From Linaria vulgaris (lineage: Eukaryota; Streptophyta; Magnoliopsida; Lamiales; Plantaginaceae): 64,000 bases of DNA. This document shows positions 1-12,023 of this stretch, piece after piece (positions within the stretch are counted from its first letter, which is position 1; each line of letters opens with the position of its first letter). A model generated the notes under the pieces. The model was not told where the DNA came from. It saw nothing but the letters and a program-made list of their open reading frames with translations, and searched no databases. The position numbers and the translations under genes are program-made. The stretch spans positions 102,761,163 to 102,825,162 of the forward strand of contig OX415254.1 of NCBI GenBank assembly GCA_948329865.1, in the 5' to 3' direction.

Positions 1-39
1 TCAGAAAATGACGTCAGATAAATATGAAGATTGGTGGAG

Positions 40-370
40 CATGAATTGGTAAAGTCCAACTGGAAAATGTTGGCATCGAAAGATCAGTCGAACGAGTACT
101 AGCCAAAGACCAATCGAATGCGTGTTGGCGAACTAGGTCCAACTGAAAAACATTATAAACAAACACCAATCGAACATGCGTTGGCGAATTAATCCGAATG
201 AATTGACATTGGCACCAAAGACCAATCGAACGAGCATTGGCAAATCAATACAGATGGATTTACATTGGCACCAAAGACCAATCGAACGAGTGTTGGCGTA
301 CTAAGTCTAGTGGATTAACATTGGCTCCTAAGACCGGTTGAATGCGCACTGACCAAAAGTAGTCCGATCG
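40..370. repeat. Degenerate ~60-bp tandem repeat
   Basis: A unit built around the words 'accaatcgaacgag' and 'ttggcaccaaag' recurs about five times with substitutions and small indels, at a spacing of roughly 55-65 bases. I see no coding potential. Such repeats are common in LTRs or untranslated leaders of plant retroelements, but no LTR ends are visible here, and the left edge of the window may cut the parent element. Confidence 0.6.
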
Positions 371-479
371 AACATTGGACACCAAAAGTTAATGCAAAGG
401 CAAACAACACAAAAGAATATCATGAAGAAAAATACAATAATGTAAACAACTCCTTTTTATTTATAAAGAGGAAAAAAAG

Positions 480-835
480 ATGCCTCGGACCCCCGCCAGA
501 TGCCTCGGAGCCAGAACCAAATGTCAAGAAAACCCTTAGTACACCCCATCGTGAGGAAACCAAATTTCTAGTGTTGATGCGTATAGCGATCGAAGCCCTC
601 TTTCAAATGAGCAGCGAAGACATCAGCAAAATATTCTCGATGGGCCTCTGGGCCTTTATACTCCTCCAAATCTTGGGTCACGACCTGAGTAACAACCCTT
701 TTGCGAGATTGGGACAAGTCCTTCCAACAACAGTCCTATTCTCGGTACTCCTTTTGAAGCCCAAGGAGCTCGTGGTCCTTCTTCTGCTCAGAAAGAAGGG
801 TTGCCTCGGCGGTTTAAAGTTTTGAAATATTATGG
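480..835 (-). pseudogene. Possible retrotransposon gag-like remnant
   Basis: Read on the minus strand, this stretch gives two conceptual pieces separated by stops. One is charged and coiled-coil-like (LLSEQKKDHELLGLQKEYRE), followed by EEYKGPEAHREYFADVFAAH. The style (charged heptads, then a short aromatic block) resembles gag-like plant retroelement proteins, but I cannot name the family. Stop codons interrupt the frame and there is no initiating context, so it is not an active gene. It lies next to the 40-370 tandem repeat, which fits retroelement debris. Confidence 0.25.
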
Positions 836-899
836 AACTACTTGTTGAAGGTTTAAAATCATTCAAAAACATATGAGGTATATTCGTAATGCTTTTTAA

Positions 900-2240
900 G
901 CCTTTAAGGGCGTCTATAATTTATCATATATGTGTATATAATTTATTGTTTTTTAGAGACGTCGTTATTCAAAAGATGTGGGAGGTATTTATAATTAAAT
1001 GACTCGTGAAGTGTCTAAATGTAATTATCCATTGATTTTTCGCAGAAAGTTAAAATATTATTGATGCCCAAATCGGAGTGTTTACAAGATAAAACCCCCA
1101 ATTGAAAGCAAAAACATTACATACTCACTAATCGAAACCATCTAGTCAGGGGATACCCGAGCTCTAGACTAGGTGTATGACTCGCAGTAAATTCCCCAAA
1201 ACTACAACACATTAATTATCCATTGATTATATTAATGAAGTTCAAACAATATCGTATGAAGATAAAGTGGATGTGTTAGCACTATTGTGTAAAGTTTAGT
1301 AGTTAACATGTGATTAATTAGTCATCAGAACTAGAAAATATGTACATGAAAATGGAAGAATAGTCACCCGCCGGAAATATCATTTGTTGATCATTATGTC
1401 AGATAAAAAACAATGACGATATTGTGTTCGAGTCCCAAATGATTTCATATGTAGTTTTTTTTTGGCAATAACATTTACGCGGCTTCTCGTCTTTCCACTT
1501 AGATTACACCTGTGGCCCTAATATCCTATTTGTTCTAATTCTCTTAAGATCTTTGTATGATTTTTGTAGGGGGGTAGATCATACTATTAGTTAAAAGATC
1601 TCCATAGGAGGCCGCAAGAGTAAAATTTATAGTAACGACTCAAAATGTGGCATTGACCCACTACACTTACTTATGATGGACAACACATACCTAGATCCTG
1701 GGTGAAACTTTGATGAAGGCATGTATGCACATCATATTTCAAAATATTGAACTATCAAGGTTATTAAGAATAGAGACGACATTTTTATAAAGATGCAAAT
1801 GTAAGTGTTGGCTAACATTAGGTAGTTAAGCAAATCTTACCTATATAGAAAGTAAGGTATCATAAAGCCTTAACAAACGAATTAAGAACGTTCGACGGAT
1901 CTAAATCAGTTTTTGTATCCTGGGCCTTTTCAACTTATATAACTTTCTTTGTGTCATGTCTGAATCATGCATGTCACGAGTATACTAAAGAACCAAGCTA
2001 ATATGCATCTCTCTTGGTCGAGTTACACAATTTCTCTAAAGGTGGACTAAATCCTTGTCGATATAGTCATAAAAAGGTGAGGCATGCAATCAATACCTAG
2101 GCAATGAAATCTACTTCCACCACACCAGACAAGTTGAGAACAAACAAGCCAATCATGGTAGTTCTGTGAAGAGGCGAACAAGCTCCACAATAGTATTAGA
2201 ACCCATTTTTGATCGAAATATCTTCTACATATAATATACT
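900..2240. other. Non-coding, no recognised feature
   Basis: AT-rich sequence with no open frame of note on either strand and no obvious terminal repeats. Probably old repeat debris. Confidence 0.5.
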
Positions 2241-2244
2241 AACT

Positions 2245-2928
2245 TGTTAGTTGATGTTTTTTATTCTGCAAATTATTTTGAATTGTTTTTGTGTGTATTA
2301 TATCCTAAACAAGAATATTTTGGATATCCTTGTTGAAGGAAATAATCTCCTTGATTGACTTAGATTTATTTTATTATTAAACAATAATATTTTTAATTGA
2401 TTCAATGTGGACTATTGGAAAGATTTTGCATGTTAGACTGTAGGTATAATGGTTTTTTTTTTTTTTTGGAAAGGTGGCCAATTAGTTGCACAATCATGGG
2501 ATTTGATGGTTGCCACAACGGACCTCTAGAAGGTTCTGCACTTTTATAAGTGCAGAAGACTTCAAGCATTTCAATTCAAGTTGTTAGACAAAAAAAGAAG
2601 TCGGATTTTTATTTTGTGAGCATAAGTCAAATCTCCAAATTATAATAATTGTGGATTCAAGTTGAAGAAACTTCGAGTTGTCTTGAAAATTTCCAGACTC
2701 AGAAGTATATCGGTAGAATTCCACTATAGGTAGTCTAAAGTAATTAAAGCAAATCTGAATTACAAGTAATATAATCTCGTGTGAGTCAATCTTCTACCAA
2801 TTGAAAACAAGAATTTGAGTTGTTGTGGATGAAAGTCTCGTCTAGTAGGTCTAATTGGACAAATCACGTTAAATATTTTAGTTCTTTGTTTTACTTACTT
2901 TTATGTTACAACTTTAATTGTTACAACA
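2245..2928 (+). repeat. LTR-like block (possible solo LTR)
   Basis: The block begins tgttagttgatg and ends ttgttacaaca, giving TG...CA ends with a partial inverted repeat. It has a poly-T run near its middle and a leader-like segment after it ('cttttataagtgcagaag'). No matching 5-bp target duplication was found (taact on the left, ttagt on the right) and no internal retroelement domains follow. I call it an LTR-like block only on its ends and composition. Confidence 0.3.
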
Positions 2929-2939
2929 TTAGTTAAATG

Positions 2940-3420
2940 TAACAACTAAAGATCTTGCAATTGGTATGCGTTAAGCACGTCAATAACTTTGGTAGGGAAG
3001 AATGAGACGTTTTTTCATGAATTAGGCACATTCTTTCCTCCAACATGGGGTGTTGGCCACAAAGATCGTGCGCATGGAGCACCTCCCATAGACAACTTTG
3101 GAAGGCCATGAGTAAATATAAAGCCAATTCTGCAATATTGTAAATATAAGATCTATCATGTAAATATAACTGGTAAGAAAAATCTATAGGGAGGAGTCAT
3201 CTAGATAATGTTGATATTCTCTAAGAGCTTGGTAGGACTTCATAGAGCTTCATGTTAAATCTAATCAACATCATTCGTTAATAAAGTGGAGTATGATATA
3301 TAAAGGTATTTGTAATCATTTGTAACCATGAACAATATTTAAGCAATCTACTGGATACTTTCATCATCTCTTTGTCTTCTAGTTTTTTTTTTTGCAATCT
3401 TCGTTTCATTTTGAGTTTAG
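2940..3420. other. Non-coding, LTR-like tail
   Basis: No gene. A stretch at 3270-3390 has a 'tatataaagg' motif followed by T-rich sequence, as in an LTR promoter and transcription start region, but no second copy or boundary is visible. Confidence 0.3.
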
Positions 3421-4339
3421 AGGAAATTGCATCAAACCCCCCATCGTTTGGGACCATTTTAAGTCAACCCCCTTAAGTTTGTTTTGGAGCAATCAACCCC
3501 CTATCGTGTGGCAAAATATGCACTTTGTCCCAAGTCAACTTTTCGACAAAAAGATGCAGCTGGAGATTCCTTCAACGTGTGGGGCACGTGTTTTGACCAA
3601 GGGTGTTTTCTTCCGAGCTCATTTGGAAAATGTTCAACCCCCTAACGTTTATATTTATTTGTACGTAACCCCCTAACGTTTGGTTTGATACCCCATAACG
3701 TTTGGATTATATCCCCTATCGTTTGCAAAAAGCACTTCACCCCCGACGTATGCATTTTGTTCTACAGTACCCCCTGAACTATAGATTTTAGTTGGTTTTG
3801 ACCCATGTACTATAGTTTATGTTCTTATGTGACCGTTAATAAAATTAACTACCCTTTTCGCGCCCTTTTTAAATCTTATCAAAAATGATGAAAACACAAG
3901 TTTAAAATGCACCAAATTAAACTACTTGGAATCATTGGAGTTGAACTACTTGGTCAATTAATACATGACATACACCAACATAATACTAGAGTTGTTAATA
4001 CATCATTTCCAAGCCAAAATTTGGCCACATGCCATCAATACTTAAACCAAAACATGAAAAGAATGAAGCTACTATTTGCTCCACTCTTAGACATATGTAA
4101 TATACTATAACCATCTAACATAAAACTTAAACATCAGATTCAAAATAGTGAAATGTATCAATCTCAGCACTTCAGTCTACACCCTTCTGTCTTCCATCTT
4201 CACTTGCTTAGATACCCTTTTGAAGTAATCTAGTAATCTAGCCTTCTGTAAATTAACACCATTTATAGAATCAGACCCTGGTTTATCTGGTAGAATAAAT
4301 TCTATGTTTCACATAGTCAAACATGCACAATAAAAATCC

Positions 4340-4973
4340 TCAAAACTTGATAAAAATATAACATACAAAACAAAATATAACATACCTGCACGTTAGTCCC
4401 TTCTGCATCTCTACTTTTTTCCCTTTCCTCAAACCCACAAACACACCCACACTCATCTTGGCCTTCTCTTTCTTTTTCCCTTTGCACTCTGCTTCAACAA
4501 TATTAGTCTTTTCCTTCCCTTTGATTTTTACATCACACTTCTTGGTCTTTCCTTTGTCTTTACCATCACCCAAGCTCTCTTCCAGTTCTTTTCAACCTAT
4601 GAGATCTTTTCATAGGACTTAAATCCACTACATTGGCCTTAACATATTCATCAGACAATCTTACATCATCTCTATCACCACCATCACCATAATTAGTCCA
4701 TGCTACACCATCATTTTTCACAGTTTCACTTCCACCATCATTCATCACACTATTACCTCCACCATCATGCATCACACTGTCACTTCCACCAGCAGTTTTT
4801 ACAATTTCACTTCCACTAGCCTTTTTCACAGATTCACCTCCACCAGCCTTTTTTCAAAAATTCACCTCCACCATCATTTTTCACAATTTCAAATTCACCA
4901 TCATTTTTCACACTGTCACTTGTATCAGCTTTCACATTTTTGTTTTCTCACCCCTAACATGCAACAAAAATAA
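4340..4973 (-). pseudogene. Low-complexity tail of the MULE protein (K-rich and G/D-rich)
   Basis: Downstream of the zinc knuckle the minus strand keeps coding-like composition in two pieces. One has repeated 'GGSDSVMHDGG'-type units (4566-4829, extending up to 4973 with frame breaks). The other is a lysine-rich stretch (4340-4573, beginning MGDGKDKGKTKKCDVK). This could be the degenerate C-terminal tail or a second ORF of the MULE. No known domain was recognised. The DNA is a diverged 'caccatcattt/ttcacaat' repeat on the plus strand. Confidence 0.35.
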
Positions 4974-5102
4974 TCAATCTACAACACATAGAAAAATCAA
5001 TCATACAACAAACATCAACAACAAACCATTACATTAGCAGTTCCTTTAGTAGTTTTAGGCTTTTTTCACACCAATAGGAGATACCTGTAACAATGAGCAG
5101 GT

Positions 5103-7723
5103 TCAACAAACACCCAAAAATGCCAATAATGGATTTGGAATGTATAATGAATATATTGAATATATTGAATTACTTACTGGATTTTTTGGAGGGACATCTT
5201 TTTCTGGCTCATCACTCTCATTCCCTGTTGCAGCCTTTCTAGAAGGACAAGTCCTTTTGTTGTGGCCAGGTTCCCTACATAAAACACAACACATGTCCAA
5301 GCCCTTCTTCCCCAACCTTTGGGTCTCACCATGGCCAACTGGTTTCTTGTTGGCCTCCATAAGCTCCTCTTTATTTTTCATTCTATCTTGTTTCTTAGGC
5401 TTTCCTAGAAGCCTCTCCGGGATTGGTGGAAAACAAGGAGTCAAATTACTAGCTGACCACATATCAGGTGCATTAAGAATCTTCATCCAATTATTGTAAG
5501 TCCTCAGATAAGCTACCTTTGTTTAGCATTAATCCACATGATCGACAGGTTCTCTTTCCATGTATCTGATTCCAGCTATTTCATGAATGCAAGGTATACC
5601 TGTGAGTTGCCATTTTCTACAAGTACATGACCTCTTTTCAATGTTGAATGAGCACTTTCCTTTTGGTGCTTCCATTTCAAACTCCGCCTCCCCATTCTAG
5701 TGGGCCTACATGACATGCTCAAGCCCTGGTTAGCATCCAATAGCTTCTCTATATTTGGACATAGTACATAACCCCACTTCTTTGTTAAGTCCCTCTTAAC
5801 ATGGAGTCTCTTTATCACAATCAATCTGATGTGTTTAAGTAAGTCAATGATGGGCTTGGGTCTTGCCTCTAGTATCAGTGAGTTGAAATTCTCACACATA
5901 TTGTTCAAGATGACATCACACTTGATGTCTAACTTGAAGTATGCTATGGACCGCCCCCTAGCTGCCTTTTTCGCAAGCCATGCCTCCAATGTCCTCTTCC
6001 TTATGATACTATAGACCTTGTCAAATTCTTGTATTGTAGTTGTCTTGGCAGCCCTCCAAACCAGCAACTTCAAAGCCAATCGTCTATGTTTTTTTTTTGA
6101 AGTTGTTATACATATGCATCACACAAAATTTATGGGCACGGTATGTCAACACTGAATCAACAAATCTATCAGACTCTTTTGCTTGTCTGACATCACTAAC
6201 CACCCACCACTCCCATCTGTTGAGATGTTCAAGTCTTTCACCAGTAAACCCAAAAACCATTCCCAACTATCTCTTTTCTTCTTCTCCACAACTACATATG
6301 CAATGACATACATGCAATTGTTAGCATATATCCCTATTGTCGTCAGCAAAATCCCTCCACAAAAACTCTTCAGATGACATCCATCCAAGCATATCGCTGG
6401 TCTACAACCATTCAACATAGGCTTCTTCAATGCCCCCCAACATATGTAGAACCTTTTAAACCTTTGACCATCATCTTTCTTGGTGGTTTTAATTATGACT
6501 ATGTTCTCACTGTCAGACCTCGTAATCTCATTAGCATATCTCCAGAGCATTGCATACTGCTCCTTCTCAGTACCAAGGGACATCAGCCTCACTTTTCCCT
6601 TAGCCCTATACATCTGCATTTTAGAGAACTTTACTTTGTTTTGATTTTTGAATGTGGTCATCATTGACCCAATTGGCCATTGCATGTTAGTCTTGATCAT
6701 GTTCTTGTACTTTTCTACAACCCAAGTAGATGTGGCACAATTAACCTTTTCACCCCTGGGACAGACATGCAAGCCATTATAAGTCTTCACCTTTAATGTT
6801 CCATCCACTCTCACCTCAGAAGCATATATTTCTCATGGGTACTTAGTATCCTTGCACTTAGCCCTTAGTCTATCTCTGTCATTCTTCACACATTTGATAT
6901 CCCTTCTAGTTTAATAGCAAGATCCCTAATTGCTGCTCTAATGTCTTCGCATCTTCAAAACATTGTCCAACCTCAAAAATAGGGTTATGCATGTCAAGGT
7001 GGGATTGAAAACTGGATCATTTCCATGTTTGAAAGTTTTTTTCTTAGGCATTTCACTCACACTTGCAGGTGCATTACTCTGCCCACTGAGCTCACCTTCA
7101 GTCTCTCCACTTCCTACATAGAAAGTCTCATCATCTGTAAACTCATGCTCATTGTCTGATGGCCTATCAGAAATATATGTCTCAGTGCCAATTGAGTAGG
7201 CAACATCATCAGATTCATCATCTAACAACTTCTCATAGGGCTCACTTATAAGATCATCATACAATGGAGCACCCTCTTCCTATTTCACAGCAACTCTATT
7301 TTCGTCATTCCCATTTTCTCCAGGCCCCTCCTTAGCCTCACTATGGTGTTCATCTTGCACACCACTTGGTCCCTCATTAACCCTCTCAGTTTCTTCCTCA
7401 TTTAACCCATCATGTCCCGCATTCCCTTCCTTATTATCTTTTTTGGTACTATGTACATACAACACCACACCTCTGTCAGCATTCACATGTGTAACCAGCT
7501 CTCTAACCTCCTTATCTGACCCCAAATACCCAATCATAGTGCAGACATATGTTTCAGTCACACTAGGGTAGTACTCACATGAACCATCATCACTTTCACC
7601 CAACTCATCAAAACTCAATTTACTCTCAATGTGAATAATATCCACCATGCCCATCTTAGTAGGATCACACCAATCAAAGTAATCTATTTCCCCATCAAGA
7701 TAAAGAAGTCTCAAACCTGCCAT
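5103..7723 (-). pseudogene. MuDR-type (mudrA-like) transposase pseudogene
   Basis: The reading runs from 7723 downwards. An acidic N-terminal part begins MAGLRLLYLDGEIDYFDW. A TAG near 7280 then interrupts it, but the same frame continues into more acidic sequence to about 6938. The catalytic core (6146-6814) shows ICLDGCHLKS with a first acidic residue, the DSWEWFL box, and a SDKQKSLIDL block with the second acidic residue. Around 6080-6180 a frameshift leads to the third-acid/SWIM region (5576-6079), and another shift near 5650 is needed to read a SWIM finger (CTCRKWQLTGIPCIH). The C-terminus (5103-5486) has a CCHC zinc knuckle (CVLCREPGHNKRTC). Domain order matches MULE transposases. At least one stop and two frameshifts make it a pseudogene. 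Confidence 0.8.
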
Positions 7724-8149
7724 GGTGATGCATTATTATAGTGTAGTGTCTCCATTTTGGTCCTGCAATATTGAAAAGTAGTACAATGTTATTATTTCAA
7801 TTTATGAAAATAATCTACCTTTACATTATAAAGGTATGAAAACACAACAATGCTTGGTAATTTTTTGAATAAACAATAGAGAAAAACTATAAAGTAACTG
7901 CCCAACTTTGAATATTATAAAGTAAAAACTTAAACTAAGCACTAAGTTGAACATTGAATATTATAAAAGAAAATTTTAAGTAAGCAAAAATGGAAAAAAA
8001 ACAAACTTCCAAACATTGAATATTATAAAAGGAAAAAGCTTTAAGCAAGCAGTAATTTACAAAAAAGGAAAAAAACTAACTGCAAACTGAATATTAAAAA
8101 AAGGGAAAAGCTTTAAGTAAGCATCAAGTTGCAAATCTATTATTAATAT

Positions 8150-9560
8150 AAGCAAAGCCATCATATGGTAGTTTGTGACACGAAGAACAAAACCTCTCTT
8201 TCCCCAAATTTATCAACTTCCCCATAATCCCATAAATTACGGCAAGTAAAAATAAAAAAATCGATTACTAAATCGACTTCTATCCTTTCCTTTTTTTTCT
8301 CCCACCTGATGTAGTTATTTTCAACACTCAACTTAATTCCTAACTCTCAACTTCTTTAAATTTTTTCTCACGATTAACTTATTTTAAAAATAAAATAATA
8401 ATATTAACTTCTTTTTTCAAAAAAAAAAATTATCTATCTGCCTGGTAACTACCTTTTTGAATTTGAAATTCCTTAGCCGCACATTTTCATGCTCACGTTC
8501 CCACTATCTTTCAGTTTTTTAGTTTATCAAATTTAATTTCTATTTAACTTTCATTATGAAATAAGTCGCCGGTGCCAAAAGGTATTCATGCATGCGAATT
8601 CTGAATTGATTTCTATAACTTCTCTGCGTTAAAGGTGATTATGTATATACATGTGTTGTGTAGATTTTTTATTTATTTTTGTTAAGTTGAGTACATGTGT
8701 ACAGTTTGTTGGTTTCTTGAGGATGGCTAATTATGTAGAGATTTCTGTTTCAGGTGATCCTCTAAGCCTAAGGTTTATCACCAATACAAAATCATTGTTG
8801 ATGGGACGACATCTTCATATCTTGATTGACAATAGAGAAAATTCTACTTAGCCCTTGTCTACAAGTGCATGAATGTTAGTATCTCATCAATTACAATTGT
8901 TACTCTATTTATGGTAATTTTAAAGCTACAAGAGTTGTATTCATCATTATTTTATCTCAAAGTATGTCTTTGTAATCTAAATGAAACCCCATGAATGTTG
9001 CGATAGAAGTAACAAAGTTAACCAGATTTTAAATCTAATAGGACGTATCCGTAATTATTTACCTTATGATTCACGTCGTCCCGTCTTGACCACAAAGCAC
9101 TTATTTTTTTAAGTCAAGTATTGAAAATACAAATTCACAATATCTTTCAAGACTAACCATTTTTGGGAGCCTAGAATAGGTATATATAGACAGTCTTGTG
9201 TTGGCTTGTTGAGCGTAGTGATACACCTCTTGACTAGGGTATAGCAACTCTTATGAACCAACTGACAAAAAGGTATTGGCACCAAATTAATGAGCTTAGA
9301 TCAGACTTATGCTCAGGTTGCCTACGCGTATGGAGAGAGTCGTATGGTTGATTTGAGGGCTTAAGGGACAAGATCATACGCCAAGAAGGGTGTATCCATT
9401 ATTATTGTTTTTGTAATTTAGATGAAACCTCAGTGACGGTTGTGGCGATAGTCGTAAAAGTAGTTATTAAATTATGGATCCACATACTATTTTCTACGCA
9501 TTTGTATTGCTTGTTTTCGCTATTACTTGTGTTAGTGCCGATTTCTAATGGGCCAAGGCA
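8150..9560. other. Non-coding, no recognised feature
   Basis: AT-rich DNA with short scattered open frames (the longest is 66 codons at 8651-8851) that have no recognisable domain. No direct or inverted repeat stands out. Confidence 0.45.
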
Positions 9561-10229
9561 TGTTAGATTGATATTATTTTGTAAATCAAATATGTTAAGT
9601 CAGTCTTGTTTAAGATAGAAATTATCTTATGGATAATCCTTATCTTATAGATGATCTTATCATATGTCAAGAAGATTAACTTTCCTTATGGCTCGTGAGT
9701 GTAAATCTTAAATGTATCTGGACTAGTCCACTGATTGTGCATACATTGGATATCATTTATTCTAGTCATGAAGATAATCAAATGAAGAAAGAAGATTTAC
9801 AAACGGACCAAAGTTGGATATCATACATTGGATCGCACCAAAGTTACAACTGGAAGATTCGCTCATATCTCAACGCCTATATAAAGGGAAGACACAAGAC
9901 CAAGAAGGACACATTTTGAAAAGATAATTTGTAGCCATTAAGTCATGTATCGAGTCAAAGTAGATAACTTCTTGTCAAATGAGAGGTTCTCCGACTTAAA
10001 GGAGTATACCAAATACAGTCTATGCTTAGGTGTTGCAAGAGTAAAGTAGAAGGAATCTAGTTTACTTTGGAGGAAATTCTAAGATTGTAAAGCTTAGGTA
10101 GTTATATCATCTGAGTCAACTTTTGGGCGTATACCCGTGGACTAGGACCCTTTGGACCGAACCACGTTAAAACCCTTGTGTTCTTTATTTTGCTTTCTAT
10201 TAGTGTTTCAATTGTCAACTATTACAACA
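9561..10229 (+). repeat. LTR-like block, Copia-style
   Basis: It starts tgttagattgata and ends in ttacaaca. An internal 'cctatataaaggg' near 9879 looks like a TATA box, and a T-rich segment ('tgtgttctttattttgc') precedes the end. This order matches a plant Copia-type LTR. No 5-bp target duplication is visible (aggca and attaa flank it) and no primer-binding site or coding region follows, so it may be a truncated or solo LTR. Confidence 0.35.
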
Positions 10230-10857
10230 ATTAACATTGAGTTACCTAACAAAGAACCAACGTATCGTACATAGTTGCAACTGCTCCCACTTGCAAGTGT
10301 GTCCGTTAAACAATTAGTATAGATCCAAGATCTTTCAACTTGCCTAGAGGAAGTAAGAAAAAAAATATCAAAAAAAATATGCTTACGGTGCTCTACAAAG
10401 ACTGTTTGGATACGAATTTACAGAGCACGTAGTATTTTTACTATTTCGCAAAAACCATAACTTCTTATTTGCACTTATTCCGTTGTGTCACCTAAAAATT
10501 GTTGATGGCCACAAGATTAACTACATTGTTTAGCACGATAAGTAAAAATCTCAGAATATCTCAATAATATTAAACCGAAAATTGGTAACAATTTCTGAAG
10601 AAAATTACAAATTGTCATCATCATCATATATTACAGGTAAGCAAAATAAGTAGTCACTACTCACTACATATAAGAGCCGATTTCACCCACAATATAAAAG
10701 CGATAGAGCTTCCTAGATGAGCAAAACACACCTTTCCAAAGTGATTCTTATCACTAAATACTTCTAACAAATATAATTTCTCCCATTTTGTTTCAAAAAT
10801 ATTTTTGATTGTACGTCCGAACTAGCGAGTTTTGTCCTGTCTAACTTACATTGTATA
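10230..10857. other. Non-coding, no recognised feature
   Basis: AT-rich sequence with no open frames of note and no repeat recognised. Confidence 0.4.
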
Positions 10858-10858
10858 T

Positions 10859-11467
10859 AGGGTTGTGCATTTGGATCGAATCAGATCGAATTGAGACTAG
10901 TATTCGATTTCGATCCTGGAAAAACGAAGATCGAAATCAGATCAGTTTAAAATGATCTGATTCGATCCAAAATCATTTGGCTTTGATCTAATTTGATTCG
11001 ATTTCGATCTTTTTTCTTTCTTTTTTCCTATTATTTTAATATTATGGAACAAATATGATATAACTTTTATTTTGCATCTAAAATTGAAAAACATTGAATA
11101 AACATGAATTTAATGATAATGTATAACAAATTCACATGCATTAGTATTTTTCAAAAAGAAAAACATGTGAAGTGTAAATACTTTAGTTAATATATTAAGT
11201 TAATTAGTAGCATTTTATTGGCATTTTTTTAAATTTTATAACTTATTTCAGTAAAACTATTATTATATATTTATTTTTAAAACATAAGATGAGTATTCGA
11301 TTCGATCTAATTTTTAATCACTAAAATTCGAGGATCAAAATCGGAGGGGGATTTGATCTTAAGGCAAAAATCAAAGTCATGTTCAAATGTTCTATTCGAC
11401 TTTTGGATCGAATCATTCGATCGAATTTCAACTGATTCCAACGATTCAATTTTTTCTGCACAACCCT
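10859..11467. mobile_element. MITE-like element with agggttgtgca inverted ends
   Basis: The left end is agggttgtgca and the right end tgcacaaccct, a perfect 11-bp inverted repeat. Diverged subterminal inverted similarity follows, built from repeated 'gatcgaatc/gattcgatc' words. The interior is very AT-rich and lacks coding capacity. The style resembles hAT-type non-autonomous elements, but no 8-bp target duplication is clear, so the superfamily is uncertain. Confidence 0.55.
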
Positions 11468-11468
11468 A

Positions 11469-11490
11469 ATTATATATATATATATATATA
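11469..11490. repeat. AT microsatellite
   Basis: A run of about ten AT dinucleotides directly beside the right end of the 10859-11467 element. Confidence 0.85.
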
Positions 11491-11739
11491 CGGTTATCCT
11501 GCTAACCCTGACTCCGCACCCCTACGGTTAATTATTTTTAATTAAAAAAATAATAGTCGAGAAAAGTAGTAACAGAATCCGTTGTCACACGTCTAAAACA
11601 GGCTGAAAAAAAAAAAGGTTTGAGGCAGGCACACAACAAACAAATTCGTGCACTGCACCCACCACCGCCAACAGATCATCACATTTAAAAACCCACACAC
11701 ACACACATACCCTTTTCACAACTGTATAACCAAATTTAG

Positions 11740-11789
11740 CCTACTTTCTCTCTCTACACTCACTCTTTCTCTCTCTAAAAAAAAAATCA
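11740..11789 (+). promoter_or_regulatory. CT-rich 5' leader of the small-protein gene
   Basis: A 'ctctctct' pyrimidine-rich tract followed by an A-run ends directly at the ATG context 'aaaatcaATGGCG', a good plant initiation context. Pyrimidine patches of this kind are common in plant core promoters and 5' leaders. An AT-rich 'catttaaaaa' about 90 bases upstream may act as a weak TATA element. Confidence 0.45.
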
Positions 11790-12023
11790 ATGGCGTCGAA
11801 CACCGCCGATAAGCCGAAATCGAGCTTGACAAAGACGTTCAGCGAGAAGTTCACCGCATCGAAGGACGTGGCCTCCGCCGGATTCGAGCAAACAAAGGTC
11901 GTCGCCTCCGCCGGGTACGAGAAGACGAAGTTCGCCGCTAGGAAGGTGAAGGACGGCGCTTCCGTCGGCGTCAACTGGCTCAAGCTCAAGTACAACAAAT
12001 CCAAGCTCTTTCAGAAGAAATAG
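11790..12023 (+). CDS. Small uncharacterised plant protein, 77 aa, with internal repeats
   Basis: A single uninterrupted frame with a strong GC bias relative to its surroundings, a good start context (ATGGCG) and a stop in tagag. The protein is basic and lacks cysteine and histidine. Residues about 25-50 contain a near-duplicate unit: DVASAGFEQTK, then VVASAGYEKTK, followed by a related KFAARKVKDGASVG. Such 11-residue alternating Ala/Gly and Lys/Glu units resemble amphipathic helices of LEA-like proteins. There is no signal peptide or membrane segment. I do not recognise a named family. The codon use and the compact leader and 3' region support a real expressed gene. Function unknown; a stress-related or membrane-surface helix is only a guess. 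Confidence 0.75.
   Translation: MASNTADKPKSSLTKTFSEKFTASKDVASAGFEQTKVVASAGYEKTKFAARKVKDGASVGVNWLKLKYNKSKLFQKK

Larger units (their letters stand above)
3420..8150 (-). mobile_element. Decayed MuDR-like (MULE) transposon
   Basis: A transposase-bearing Mutator-like element on the minus strand. The left flank (3430-3800) carries repeated C-rich words such as 'aaccccc(c)tatcgtttg' and 'cccctaacgtttg', typical of MULE terminal regions. The coding part runs 7723 to about 5100. The right flank (7730-8420) is AT-rich with a repeated 'aaaagctttaagcaagca' word and shows no C-rich inverted partner. Exact ends and target duplication could not be placed, so the limits given are approximate. The coding region holds stops and frameshifts, so the copy is inactive. 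Confidence 0.6.

Noticed and set aside
8651..8851. 66-codon plus-strand frame beginning MCCVDFLFIF
   Set aside because: No domain, AT-rich codon use like the spacer and no splice partner; a chance frame.
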